A stretch of DNA of 64,000 bases, from NCBI RefSeq assembly GCF_018991925.1, contig NW_024737068.1:4985404-5049403 (forward strand), given 5' to 3'. Of this stretch, positions 45,715 through 58,204 are shown in pieces. Position 1 is the first letter of the stretch. Each line of letters opens with the position of its first letter. The translations under genes and the position numbers were made by a program. Below the pieces are notes generated by a model, which saw only the letters and a list, made by a program, of their open reading frames with translations, ran no database searches and was not told where the DNA came from. Origin of the DNA: Homarus americanus. Its lineage: Eukaryota > Arthropoda > Malacostraca > Decapoda > Nephropidae.

Positions 45715-45995
45715 ACTTCCTCCTGGTTTCTATAATATTCCAGATGATTTTTCTGTTCATCTGCGCTTCCTCTACGTTTAGAGCATTTTCATATTCCAGA
45801 TGAATTTTCTGTTCATCTGCGTTTCTTTATACATCTTCATTTTCATATTCCAGACGATTTTTCTGCTCATCTGCGTTTCTTTATACCTCTTCGTTTTCCG
45901 TCATATTCCAGATGAATTTTTCTGCTCCATCTGTATTTCTTTATACATCTTCGTTTTCAACATATTCCAGACGATTTTCTGTTCATCTGCCGTCG
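45715..45995. repeat. ~60-bp minisatellite
   Basis: Five units of CATATTCCAGATGAATTTTC followed by TGTTCATCTGCGTTTCTTTA and CATCTTCGTTTT. Units differ by a few bases. The following 45996-46575 has no recognised feature except an A-run at 46311-46324. Confidence 0.9.
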
Positions 45996-46579
45996 GCCCT
46001 CTCCGGCCGGGATGAAAGCCGATCCACTGCTTGGGCTGTCGTCTCTTTAGATGACTCGTAAGGCAGGTTCCGCGGACCAGTAGAAAAATATAAACTCTTC
46101 TTAATCCTAGACCAGGTAGGACTTGAAAGAAGTGGGGTGGTGTGTGGCGGGTGTGGTGCTGCATTCCTCACGCTGCATTCCTCACGCTGCTACTTCTCTT
46201 CTTATATGTGCTGTGGTCGGATTCCGGCTAGCCATGGGGCGGTACTGTGTGTGATATTTGCCAGAGAAACAATCCTAAAGGGATGATGGATTAGTTGGAA
46301 GTGCATTCGCAAAAAAAAAAAAAATTACTTTATAAGTTACGTCAATGTTTGGTAACTATTATTTCCGTCACGACAATTTTCTCATTAGGCTGGGTCGGGG
46401 AGTGCAGCTCTGCTCACTACATTGAATATCATTTATCACTTCGCCTCAAAGAGTACATTACAAATCATACTAGCATAAAAACACACTGAGTGAAGCTCTG
46501 TAATTATCGCAATATTAAGTAACACTAACCACCGATTTCGAAGCATAACTCACAGGACAAAACATATGGGGATTGGTGG

Positions 46580-46815
46580 TCACACTGGACGGTGCGCGGC
46601 TGCCGGGCGCGGCTGGCCAGGCCGGCGCGGCGCGGGGCGGGGTGGGGCGAGGCGTGGCGGGTGAGGTGGGGGGAGCCGGGGCGTGGTTGATCGGGCCAGG
46701 CCGGGGCTTTGCGGGGCGGGGCGGGGCGGGGCGGGGCGGGGCGGAGCGGGGTAGGGCAGGGCAGGGCGGAGCGAGGCGGGAACGGATGGGTACGGAGGGT
46801 GAGGTGAGGGTTAGG
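46580..46815. repeat. GC-rich GGGGC array (CpG-dense, G-quadruplex-prone)
   Basis: Runs of GCGGGGCGGGGCGGGGCGG and variants over about 230 bp, very GC-rich in an AT-rich region. It resembles Sp1-box clusters of CpG islands, but no gene starts nearby. 46816-47160 has no other feature. Confidence 0.88.
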
Positions 46816-47159
46816 ACAGGGAGGAGGATGTAGGTTAAAAGACATGTTAAGTTATAACAGTTAGTACAGACACCGCTTTCATAACTGAAACAATTTCTAC
46901 GTTCAACACTGACCAACACTCAAACTGCACTTGGGCTACTGAGAATGTCACAGATCGCGGGGGACACTGAGAAATCACGTTAAGCACTGAACATATTTCT
47001 AGAAAAAAAAATTCGCGCATACCACGACGAGAGACATTTACTTGAGCTGTAACGGTGACACACTAGGATACTTTTCACGCTACGATGCTACGACACAGGA
47101 ATTACTTATTACATAATTGTAGACAAACTTAGACTGAATCAAATGAAGGATGAAACGAG

Positions 47160-47660
47160 CCAGGTGTTATGGTTAACCGAGGGAAGGCGTGAGTTTACGT
47201 TAAGTTCGCTGCTACCATTATAATAACTAAGCGAGGAAGGCGTGGATTAACGTATATAGTTCGCTGTCACCATTAACAAGGGACAATGAGGGCGTGAGTT
47301 ACATATAGTACGCTGCCGCCAATATAATGAAACTATATCTTGCATGAACTCCTTATCACGCACTTTCGAACAATGCTCAAACAACGAGTCAGGTGTTATG
47401 GCTAAAATGAGGGAGGGCATGGGTTTACGTTAAGTACACTGTTACCAATAACAAGGGACGAGGGAAGCGTGAATTACATATAGTTCGCTGTCACCAATAT
47501 AATGTTACGAATGCAACCACCCTTGTACTGCCTGCTTCGTCAAGATAGTTACGAGATTACTTCAAAAGATTCTAACTATCACTGTACTGAACACTAAAGT
47601 TAAGAGGCGTGAGTTCTTACTTTAAGTGCGCTGCCGCCATTGTAATGCTACAATAATTTA
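47160..47660. repeat. Degenerate ~60-bp repeat array
   Basis: About seven loose units containing GGCGTGAGTTTACGTTAAGT or GTTACATATAGTTCGCTG followed by TCACCAATATAATG. It lies just left of duplication copy 2. Confidence 0.75.
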
Positions 47661-47681
47661 CAAGAAGAATATTTAGTAAGA

Positions 47682-49020
47682 GAGTAAAAGAGAGAAAAAG
47701 ATTTTGGGTAGCGTGGCCGTGATAGTTATTTACACTTATCGTACACTTATCGTATCTTATACGTCAATACACATCTATTACGTTCTTGAGGGCGACTTGT
47801 CAAACACTGCTTCGTTACAACTCTTTATTAATTACGAACATGACATGGACACATTAATAACACCTTCTATTGAAAGTTACTAGGACATTATTACGTTACT
47901 AGACACTGATTCTCGGACACGAACATGAAATGAATACACTTCCCACATAAGTAACTCATCCCGTGGAAAGCTCTGACAAACTCTCACGTGACCTAGGGGA
48001 GGCCTAGCAGGGAGACTACTTAGCTGGAACACTGGTGTCGGGAGGGCGACTGCTTAGCTGGGACACTGGAGTCGGGAGGGCGACTGCTTAGCTGGGACAC
48101 TGGTGTCGGGAGGGCGACTGCTTAGCGGGGACACTGGTGTCGGGAGGGCGACTGCTTAGCTGGGACACCGGGGAGAAGTCGGGGAGGGAAGTCCTGCACG
48201 ACTCTCCTCCCGTGAGCGGGACTCGGCTGTGGTGGACCTCCTCCTCCGATCCCTGTGTGTCTCTCTCTCTGACTCTCCGAATTCCCTGAGGGAGGACTAG
48301 GACGTCCTATATATTGGGATACGAGCCGTCAGGTTCAGCTGGTCGGGGGAGGGGGGGGCGGCGAAGGGTCTCCTTACATTTGACCTGGCCAATGTGAGGT
48401 CAGGTCTGGACTTTTCAGAAACTATCTGGGAAAGTCATCAGGTGGGGCCGTGTGTATATTGGGAGAGCAACCGTGAGAGTTCCCCTACACTTGACCTCCC
48501 TAATGTCGGGTCAGACTGGAGTTTCTGAGATGTAAGACGTACTTTCTGGAGAAGTCATCAGGTGGGGCCGTGTGACATGAGAGGCCCTGGTTGATTTGTG
48601 GCCCCTTGAGTTGGGCTCCGAGGGTTACATTTGACCTGGCTAATGTGAGGTCAGGTCCGGCCTTTGTTCAGAGAGTAGGTTATTGTATATTGGAAGAGAG
48701 TCGGCTGGTGCCTTCTTACATGTCTGTTGTGGTGACATGTCACATGGGAGGTGAGCTAGTTGATTTGTAACCCCCGGTCCACCGTGAGAGTTACACTTGA
48801 CCCCCCTAATGTCGGGTCAAGACTGGCCCCCCTCTGCGGTGTAGGACATTGTGTATATTGGGAGAGAGCCGGCTGGTGCCCTCTTACATGTGTGACATGG
48901 GAGGGGGAGCTAGTTGATTTACAACATCCTTGAGCACCTGCGAGGGATACCCTTACACTTGACCTAGGGAAGGCCTAGAGTTTCTGAGATGTAAGCTGTG
49001 GTCTGACAACCCATCACTAC
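47682..49020 (+). repeat. Segmental duplication, copy 2
   Basis: Direct duplicate of 43570-44888. The 34-bp VNTR has five units here against four. One block (about 48768-48800) and the last receptor-like motif (48957) are altered relative to copy 1. The match stops at CCCATCACTAC, where the Jockey-like element begins. Confidence 0.92.
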
Positions 49021-50700
49021 AAGCTATATTTATTTATTTTGTCCCATGATATTGGCCTTCGATTTTTTAGATTGTCCCCAAGGGGGCTAGTTTATTGGGC
49101 ACCCCTTTACATCTTGTGCAAGGTGAAGCGCAGAAGCGTTTACAGCACCCATCTGGGAGGCATGCGTAGTTCATGCTTGCCTTTATGACTCATGCATTAG
49201 GGGCGTAAAAGCCTGAAGGGTCATGGGTTTTGTCAGCAAGTTACATAAAGTGACAGAATGATGAGTGTGTGGGGGGAAAATTCGCGGTACAATTTATCTG
49301 TTTATGGCAAAGCGTGGCAGGTCCCTAATAATGTCAAGTGCCAGGCCTGTCACTAGGAAGAGGGATATCTGGTCAGGGAGGGAGGGAAGAGGTGTTGGTA
49401 ATGGCTGGGGACCTGTAGGAGGTCATAGGGCAAGTGAGGATGTAGTGAGAGAGGGTGTGAGAGTCGGGTTGACCACAAAGTTTACAAACAGTGCGGCCAG
49501 GCTCAGGGTTGCCAATGTACTAGGCGTGGCGAAGTACAGTTGGGGTGGAGGTGATATGGTGTGGTGGGACAGGTACAGTAGGGGTGGAGGGAGGCACATA
49601 GGCATTGACAATATTGAGGGACATACCTTTTAGTGTGATTGTGATGGCGTGTGCGTCAGCATGCCGGTGGGGTACGGGTAGCCGGGGTGGTGTCCTCAGG
49701 TCCAATAAGTAGCCCTGGTGGAGACAGCACAGACACAGGAGCGGGTGCGGCTTGCGGTGGGTGGACAGGTTGAGGCACCAGTGTCGTGAAGATGAGGCAG
49801 GACTTCGCTCGGGGGCAGCAGGACACACCAGGGCAGGCCCGGTAGGCGCTACACCAGTAGTGAAGGCCGCCGGCGGTGGAGTAGGCCGTGAGCAGGGGGG
49901 CTCACAGGGGGACTACCAGCTTGTGTCAAACCAGAAGAGAGGAGTGACTGGGTGGCAACAGAGGGCAAGAGGAAGGTGTGACCCCAATGAGAACAGATAA
50001 GACAAACTAAATGCAGGCCCAGGATGATAGGGTTCTGCATAAAGTGAAGGGAGGATTGGGTGGGCCTCCACAGTGGTTGGGCATTCCCCTTCCTTTCCAC
50101 TTGACATTGACAGCAGCTTGTGGAGTGTTTCCCCGGTAAAGTCGATGTATACTGAGTATACTAGAATTAAACTCACGAGCATCTTCGATGTCAGCGTATA
50201 GGGGGAATTGTTTCACTAGGATGTGGCAACATTCATCAGGGTTCAGGGGGCACCAGGACAACCCCGTCAAACCCAACAGTAATAAGTGTTTCAAAGACCT
50301 CAGGAGTCTGACACTTGATAAAGTTCCGGTTCCGACCTTGTCGGAATTGAATGTTGAGACCGTGTTGTCTGCAGTACTTCATCATCCAATTAAACCGTCA
50401 ATCTACGGTTTTCAGTGAGTCCTTGGGGAAGTGCAAATTCAGCTTACTTGGCTGGTTGGCAGAGAGCAGGGTGATAGGGTCCATGGCATTGGTGTTTCCA
50501 CTCCGGCTAGTGTTTCCCATAGAAACATTACCGTCACTGTCATAATCACTGGGGTATGACTCTTGAAGGGTGTTGGATTCAGTATGACCAGGCGAGTTGG
50601 CGATGGCATCCATATCAGAGATGTCTGCGTCCATGAGAGAGCCCCTTCTGGGACGTTTATGTCGACCCCCACCCCCCGTTTTGGCAAAAACTTGCCGGCT
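49021..50700 (-). mobile_element. Jockey-like LINE, internally deleted
   Basis: Minus-strand element. It begins near 50690 with an ORF1-like region (SKLNLHFPKDSL, GRNRNFIKCQTPEVF, then VKWKGRGMPN). A zinc-knuckle relic CLICSHWGHT follows near 49990. Next come an endonuclease start (HADAHAITITLKG, IVNAYVPPSTP at about 49660-49560) and, right after LRHA, the C-terminal VCKLCGQPDSHTLSHYILTCP near 49490-49430. The whole RT is missing, so the junction is an internal deletion. The 3' end has AAAATAAATAAATA at 49022-49040. Several frameshifts and stops. The clade is inferred from the gag, endonuclease and CCHC layout. Confidence 0.72.
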
Positions 50701-50704
50701 GAGG

Positions 50705-53540
50705 GGAGTCGGTTCTGAAGGGACCTTTGTGGGACGATCGGGAAGTCAAGAGCACCTATGGGCAGTGGGCATATCTGCCCCCTTATGTGGTCACGCCACG
50801 GCTACAAGTCACGTAAACACATTCAGAATCACTTGTATTCTCACCCCATGACCTGTTGGTTAAGGTGGGGATGGGGGAGGGGGGGGGGGTAACCTGGCGT
50901 GTGTGTGTGGATAAGCATGTGGATAGATCTCTTCCACTCAACAAAATATGGATTACGCTGTGGTTTATGTAGGTACAATGGTGGTATAGCCCTCAGGTAG
51001 ACAGGCACATCTTGCTTGAGTTTGGATGACACGCTGGGTCCTGAATGTTGAAAATCAGGACACCAATGGCAGGGAGAGGCTTAATGTATGAACAAAATCA
51101 GTTGAAATATCTTGATTTTTATTATCATTATTACCTATTATTGTTATTATTATTATGAACTTTACTCTTATAATTGTTACTAATATCATTATTTTTATTA
51201 CTAAGGTCATTAACATTATTAAAATTTTCATTATCATTATCGGTGTTATTGCTGTTGTCATACGCATATAATTAAAAATTTCCCCCGTGCACGGTAGAGT
51301 GACTGGATGTCTCAGAGATAGCTGTAAAACTTCTAACTTTTCTCTCTCGGTAAAGTAGGTAGAGAGAGTGAGACTTTGTGAGGCACGACCCAAAGTTTTC
51401 CCTCCTTCAGGCTCCTCCTTGACTCCTCTCTCTTCCTCCTTCTCTTCCCTCACCACCCTCCCTCCTCAGTACTCCCTCACTATCTCTCAATACTTTCTCC
51501 CTCATTCAATCTTTACCGATTCTCAGCACTCTTTCCATCCTTCTATCAACACCATATCTTAGTCCCCCCCTCACTCTTCCTACCTACTCTTTTTCCTCTT
51601 CACCCTCCTCCTTCCTTCACTTTACCCTCCTCCTCCCTTTCCTCTTTCCCCTCTTCCTTCTTTTCCTTTTCTCCCTCCCCCCTTCTCCTTTACCTCCCAA
51701 CACCTCACATTCACATATCAGAAAAATGAATGGTAAAATCATTAGCATAATAGACCATAATTTTTTGCTGAAATGTGAAAATTATCCACTTATATCTGAG
51801 GCTAAACGTCCCATGAAATTTAGGAGAGTCTTATAGTGAGTTTCTTATCAGCGTTTAATGAAGATTTGAGTAGAATTAGTGGAAGGATTAGCCCCCCACA
51901 GCCTAAGGGGGGGGGGGGATGAGTTAGATAAGGTTATGTTATCGTAGGTTTGGGTTTGGTTGGGTTAGGTTACTTTAGTTATGTTAAGTTAGGTTAGCGT
52001 TAGAATAAATTATGTTAGATTTTGTTCGGTTATGTTGGCACATGACACAGTCTTCCCCTAAGTATGACGTTCCCCATCTACCGTTTGTGTTTACACAGAA
52101 AACTCAACCAGTTAACAGAGGTATAATAAACAGCTATCCAAACACAACAAGATATTTAAGCAATCCTGTTGGCGAATGGAAGAAAGGGAAAAGCAGGTAA
52201 TTTCAAAGAGGTTAAGCAAACGTTGACTTCAAGCTCTTGGTGGTCCCTGGCTGAAGAAGGACACACGCTGCATAAGACGTGACAAAACTAAACCAAATGG
52301 ACAGAACTGCTAAAAACCTGTAGCTAAACAAAGACTGACAACTGGTAAATTCATTTGAAGCAAAAAATAAAAAAAATATCACTGACGAAATTTGAGACAA
52401 CTTCATTGTTTAAGCTCATTTATCAGATCCAAATTCGTGGTAATATAAAGGGTTAATTTTGAGATTCATCTAAGATAGGGAAGATATCAGCACATGTCCG
52501 TGTATCTCGACAGACGGCTTGAGGTGTTGTTGCAGGAGGGTGTGTGAGTAAGAGTGTGAGCAAGTGTCGTGTTGCTTTCTGTGGTAGTTTTTTACATTCT
52601 TAGAAAAACGATACTTTATTATGGATTATTTCACGTCAACTATAGTGTTTACAGAGTGACATAAGCATACCTATCAATAAGTGTAATATTCTCCTTTAAA
52701 CGTTAGAGAAGGAGATTTAATGCCTGAAAAACAACAGGTGTTAATGTAAGGTCTTAATTAATAGTGATATGGATGTTCCCGGTGGCACAGCTCAATCTAC
52801 CTCTAGTGTCTGTGAATGAACCCTCGTGGATCTTTTCTCTCACAATGTTAATAAGACGTGAATGGAGAAAGTAAGATAAGGTCTGATTTTAGTTGCGTTT
52901 TACTCTTAAATATTTCGTGATTTTTTCTGCATTTGTTCCTACTGTTGTTTACCTCATGATGCATCTGTTTTTCTGCTTATCATTGTGGTGGGATTAGTGT
53001 ATTTAGTGTACGTGAGTGTGTGGTGTGTGTGTGTGTGTGTATGTTTATAATTGTTGTTTAAGTGTGTTTTAAGTGCTTTTCTGTCAAGGTTTTTAAGCAC
53101 AACCGTGTCCTAAGTCTAAGTTTTTACGCAAGACAACTACCATGAAGATATAAGAGACATCCTTTTACTGTGTGTGTGTGTGTGTTTTACTATATACTCT
53201 ACGGGCCTACATACCATTGCTTTACTTATGTTCACTCGTTGGTCAAGGTGTAAGGCGCCATACTGTACTACTAGTCAGTGTACAGAATTTGCTAGTGGAC
53301 GTGAATGAATGTTTAGATAATTTTTAGACTCGTGATTTACAGGATAATTGTTTGGTGACGACTGTGGTAATGGAAAGACAATAATAAGTGAATAAGCAAA
53401 CAAACAAAAATATATTAATGAAAGAACAACAAACTTTATCCTAACATTAACCCTAACATACATCCTAACATCACTATACAACACTACGATATAATGTTAC
53501 CTGGTTCTTCTTCAGCTGAATAACTCTGTCTGGCCTATAC
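50705..53540. other. Intergenic stretch, ~2.8 kb
   Basis: No gene supported. It contains a G-run near 50877-50889, ATT-rich sequence 51115-51250, a long pyrimidine-rich tract at 51395-51710, and a degenerate TTAGG/GGTTAGG tract at 51925-52020. Confidence 0.5.
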
Positions 53541-53545
53541 TGTAC

Positions 53546-53578
<33 letters not shown>

Positions 53579-56500
53579 TAACGGTTTATTGAAAGAGGTT
53601 GGCAGCCAGAAGGCTGAAAATGTACAGTTACATAATTGGGGAATGGGTTTCGAATTACAAATAATATACAAATAACATAAGTGATATAAATAAGATATAT
53701 AATAACTAGATGGGGAAAAGCTCAAACTACAGGGCATTTCAACATAGTGACAGTGCAAGAAGTAGTATTTACTGGGAGTGAATACACTGGTTTATTACAA
53801 GTTATTGATAATTTTTACAATGGTTGGGACTGGGCTGTTCTTATAGCGATCAGTTCGTGCACGTATGGGCTGGATGCGGTTGTGGTGTCGAACAGCAATT
53901 CCGGGCGAGGGATCTCAGGTGGTAGTAGGAGCCGGTGTCGAGGATGGTGCAGAAGCTTCTTACCAAATTTGCAGATGAGGTCGTGGTGATGGTCAGTGAG
54001 AGTCGAAAGGGTCAGTGTGTTGAGCGCTTCTTGATATGTGGAGTAGGAAGGGGAGAGAATAATCTTGCATGCCCTCTTTTGCACTTTTTTCTAGGTGTTT
54101 ACGTTGTGTGGCATTTAGGGAGGAAGACCAGGTGGGGGAGGCATAGGTGAGCTTGGGAAGTATGAATGTTGAGTAAACACTGAGGAGCTCGGGTGCAGGA
54201 ACTCCGAGGGACTTGAGTCGGCGGAGGATGTGGAGACGGAAACTGGAGGATTTGACAACTTCACTGACGTGTGGTTTCCAATTTAGTTTGTTGTCTATGG
54301 TGACCCCGAGGAGCTTCGTGGAATCTACAACCTGGAGTGTGTTCGGACCAAAATTAATGGAAGGGGGTGGGACAATGTCGGAGGAGAGGTTGATGTGCAT
54401 AACCATGGTCTTGGTATGGTTGATGGTGATGTGGTTGTTGGTGGTCCAGTTTTGGAGAGTGTTCAATAAATCCTGAAGGGCGGTATAGTCGGGAGCCGAA
54501 TTGTTGACGCTTATCCCAATGGTGGAGTCGTCGACATATTTCCAGCGAGCGGGGGTTTCTCTTAGGGCATCATTGATAATCATAAGGAAGCAGAGTGGTC
54601 CCATCTTGGTGCCCTGGGGGACGCCACAGGTGAGTGACTGAAAGGTGGAGACAGCCCCTCGGAAGCGCACAGCTCGGCGTCGGCCACTGAGGAAGTCTGT
54701 AAGCCATGGTATAAGACTTCTCCGAAGCCCGAGGTCAATAGCTTTGTTGATGATTATATTGTGGTCGACTAGGTCGAATGCTTTAGTGAAATCAATGAAG
54801 GCGACAGCTACAGACGTTTTTCGTTTCTCGAGATGGCGGTATATGTAATCGAGAAAGCTGACAAGACAGTGAGTGGTGGAGGAGGTTTTCATATTGCCAA
54901 ATTGCTGAGGGTCTACGACTTCTGCAATATCAGCATAAGCCCAGTCGAACACAAAACTTTCACAGATTAGGCTGGGTATTGGGGTGATTGCAATAGGTCG
55001 TAGCTGATTTAAGGATTGTGGGCTGGTTGACTTGGGCACTGGTGATACATAAGAGGTCTTCTAGTCAGCTGGGCATCTGGCTTGACTGAGAGAAGCATTG
55101 GTGATGGAGCATAGGGGTTTAGCAAGCTCCGGGGAGAACTCCTTGAAGAGTTTCATTGGTAAGTCAATGGGGGTGGTAGAGCGTTTTAATTTTAGTTTGT
55201 CCAGACGTTTTGCTACTTCAAATTCTTCTACTAAGTCAGTGGGAAGGGGGGCTGGTAGGTAAGCAGGGAGAGTGGTTGTGTCAAGCCGGGCGAGCGTCTG
55301 GCATATAGTAGCGAAATAGTTATTTGATTGCTCAGCTGCGTCAACATTAGTGAGATGGCTAAGGAAGGCGGAGGGGGTGTGTCTTATTGTTTAGTCCACA
55401 GAGTTCTTTAAGCTTACCTTACCATTGACTGATGTTGGTCTGCTTCAGGTGTTGTAATTTGGTTGGGTAGTGGGACTTCTTTGCAGTGCGTATTTCGGGG
55501 ATAACTCGGTTGCGAAGGGACCTGTAGCGGATGTGGTCCTTGAGAAGAAAGGCTCTGTCTCTCTGTTGCATAAGTCTTTTGATCCGAGGTGTGATCCAGG
55601 CAAGTCAGCTGGGTGAGATCTGACGGACTTCTCGGGGAAGAAGTGGTGGTGAGCTTCCGTGGTGGTGTTGGTATAATTTTTCCATTTGGTTTCCACGTCA
55701 TCCACGCTAAGTACTTCAGTCCAGGGATGGTGAACTATCCACTGCCCGAAGAGGCGCACTGCAGAGTCAGTAATCGGCCTGTAGGTCTTGACGTAGGGTC
55801 TCTGTACTTGAGTGGGAGTGGCAGCTGGGGACCGGAGCACTGACAAGTGTGTGCCACACCCAATAGGAGGCATTGGTTGAGGTGGTTGGTACTGGTCCGC
55901 TAAGTCAGTTAAGATAAGGTCAAGGGTATTTTGACCGTGTGTGGGGAAGTTCACAACTTGTGATAGTGACAGCTGGTCCTGGATATCAGTGGTGTCAATT
56001 TCATTATAATCCCCGCATAATACTAACTTGGCATATGGGTACCTAACTCTTAGGTGGTCTGAGGTGGTAATGAAATGATTGATAAGAGTCTTTGGTGGGT
56101 GAGCGAGGCGGATGGTATGCCACACAGATTATGATGGAAGCAGTGTGGCGCGGGTGGGCCCGTGGCACAACACGTACCCATAATGCTTCCACATCTGCTG
56201 GGACTTGAACATCCAGACGTGACGGGCGTAGGTCATCTTGACAGAAGAGGGGAACGCCCCCTCCACGTCTATGTGAATGAAGGTGATGAAAGAGTTGATA
56301 TCCCTCAATATGACACGTTTCAGGCACAATTTGCCAAGCCTCACATATGGCAACGACGCTCACGGCGGCTGACCTGACTGTAGTTGCCAGCTCGTCAAAC
56401 TTGTTAGCTAGGGAAGTGACGTTGGATAGCAGTAGAGACGGGAGATCATACCATATCCGTGGAACTTCAGTGTAGTGGTACAGTCTGTCAGGGGTGGGTT

Positions 56501-56960
56501 TCTCCGGTTTCCTAGTGGAGGTTACGGTCCTAATGGGCTTATGTGTATGACGGCCCTGTCTACGGCTAAGCGCGTGGAATATGTTCAGTGACTTGATTCG
56601 CGCGATAACACTGCCATCAGGATAACCTTTCCCACGCTTTAGATGGTACTGAGTGCGTCGGGAGTAAGTGATTGGTGGCCATCTGTTGATATCTGTTGTG
56701 GGCGGACGGAAGTTTTTGTCTCCGGTGGCCATAGACTCACTGACGGCACTTTGAGGGCCACTGACACTGGTAGACATCTGTTAATATTTGTCAGTCGTAA
56801 AGACCGTGGGTCCTTGTCCCTGGCGCTTGGGGTCGCCGACACAGTTTTCACGATATATGTAAACACCGCGGTGGTCCTTTTCACTGGCACTTTGAAGGTG
56901 ACCGATAAAGTGCCCACTGTACGTGCCAAGGTGTTTCAGTACGTCACCTCGCTACCTCCG
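53546..56960 (-). mobile_element. CR1/L2-group LINE with (TTA)n tail, broken
   Basis: A minus-strand LINE with endonuclease and RT. The 3' UTR at 53580-53990 ends with AATAAA, CCGTTAA and (TTA)n (plus-strand 53546-53579). The 5' border is uncertain, about 56900-56960. Two 3'-tail fragments of the same group sit at 21761-21996 and 22023-22200. Confidence 0.85.
53815..56777 (-). pseudogene. LINE ORF2: endonuclease plus reverse transcriptase, broken
   Basis: The endonuclease starts about 56440 with LLLSNVTSLANKFDEL and ICEAWQ. After a frameshift near 56060-56125 it continues with LVLCGDYNEID and FPTHGQNTLDLILTDL. The RT has LRPIAITPI, motif A FIDFTKAFDLVDH, motif B CGVPQGTKMGPLCFL and catalytic YVDDS, then TKLLGVTIDNKLNW. 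In the central frame there are in-frame stops near 55445 and 55390, and a TAG at 55061-55063 where related proteins have Trp (PADWK), so TGG to TAG. A last frameshift near 54060-54080 moves the KRACKIILSP region to another frame. All key catalytic residues are still visible. Confidence 0.82.
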
Positions 56961-56964
56961 ATAT

Positions 56965-57885
56965 ATTAAGTTAATGCCCTCAATATAAACAATTATATTA
57001 TTCTACATAACAATGACACATTCCTTTATTCCACCCATATCACCTTTTTCACACAATTGGATATTAATTTTCACTATATAGGTAAATATAACGTTTCATC
57101 ACTACAGCAGGTAATACACTATTGTACATATTAGTGTAAAATACAGTCCTCAGCTGATTCTTCAACCCTGCTTAGATACTGCAATAATAACCACTAACAT
57201 TTTTTTTGCACCTTTGAGATAATGAGTAGTGTAATTAAACTGTTGCCTGTACAATATTTAACGCATTAGTCGAGCATTTAACTTTATAGTAGATTTAAGA
57301 TATTGAAGAGGCAGATGTTCAAGTCTTCAATAACAAACTTCCTACCGGACAAATATTGATAACATTTATTTGCATTTCTTTACTCCCTTAACTAATACCA
57401 ACAACTCTCTCTCTCTACTGTATTATAATACCTCTTTAGTTTCTTCAGTTTTCTACTCGAATATGTTTCCGGCCACAATTCACCCTCGTCATACTGTATC
57501 AACATAGCACCAACGCCCACACTTGATGCTTGAACAACACGTTTACATGAGAGTTTCTCCTCCAGGCTTTCAACTCATTTCTACTCCCGCTGTCTATACC
57601 AGTTGCTTGGTTTTATACCTGTTCTATACCACACAATAATATGAAATAAAATATCTATAATATCCCATTTATGCCAAGAAAGACAGGCATCTAGTTATCA
57701 TTTCTAGGTAGAGGATAACTTCTTAACTTAGCTATCTTATCAGTTTGCAGCTTTTATCATGTTCACCAGTATTACCAACAGACCTTGGCTTAATCTTATC
57801 AAAGGATATCACACGGTTGTCGGGTGAAATCGAATTTAATTACCCGATAACCCTCCCAAAACCTCCCATTTTACTCTTTTAAAAA
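56965..57885. other. Intergenic stretch
   Basis: AT-rich, no exon or element recognised. Confidence 0.45.
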
Positions 57886-57889
57886 ACCG

Positions 57890-58200
57890 ATGGGGAATTT
57901 TACGAGTTCTCAAGTTAAACTCTGAACTGCTATAAATCTTTATTTCTATTAAATGCGATATACAGTACTTCTTATCTTTTTCTTGTAAAGGTACCTGTCA
58001 AAATATCGAGATCCAAACTATTTAACCAAAATGTCTTCCTGTCTAAACGTTGGTTCAGCATCAAACTGACTGGCACTGTTCAACTCTCTACAGTCACCAC
58101 CTATCCTAACACCTCTAATTTTCTCCTGAACCTTTATAATGGGAATCACATTTCTCAATTATCTCTGCTTTGTCCAGTCCCGGAATATGTTTCAATAAGG
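57890..58200 (-). mobile_element. Ty3/gypsy-like reverse transcriptase relic
   Basis: On the minus strand, one frame reads VRIGGDCRELNSASQFDAEP, then FRQEDILVK, a stop, and FGSRYFDRYLYK. It resembles the Ty3/gypsy RT region RxCVDYRELNxxTxFDAEPMP...L..LGxxxYFxxLDL. The fragment is short, with several stops, and no LTR was identified. Only this part is supportable. Confidence 0.55.
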
Positions 58201-58204
58201 TTCC

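Noticed and set aside
46573..46833. Gly/Ala/Arg-rich open frames on both strands
   Set aside because: Explained by the GGGGC repeat; GC-rich repeats lack stops in most frames.
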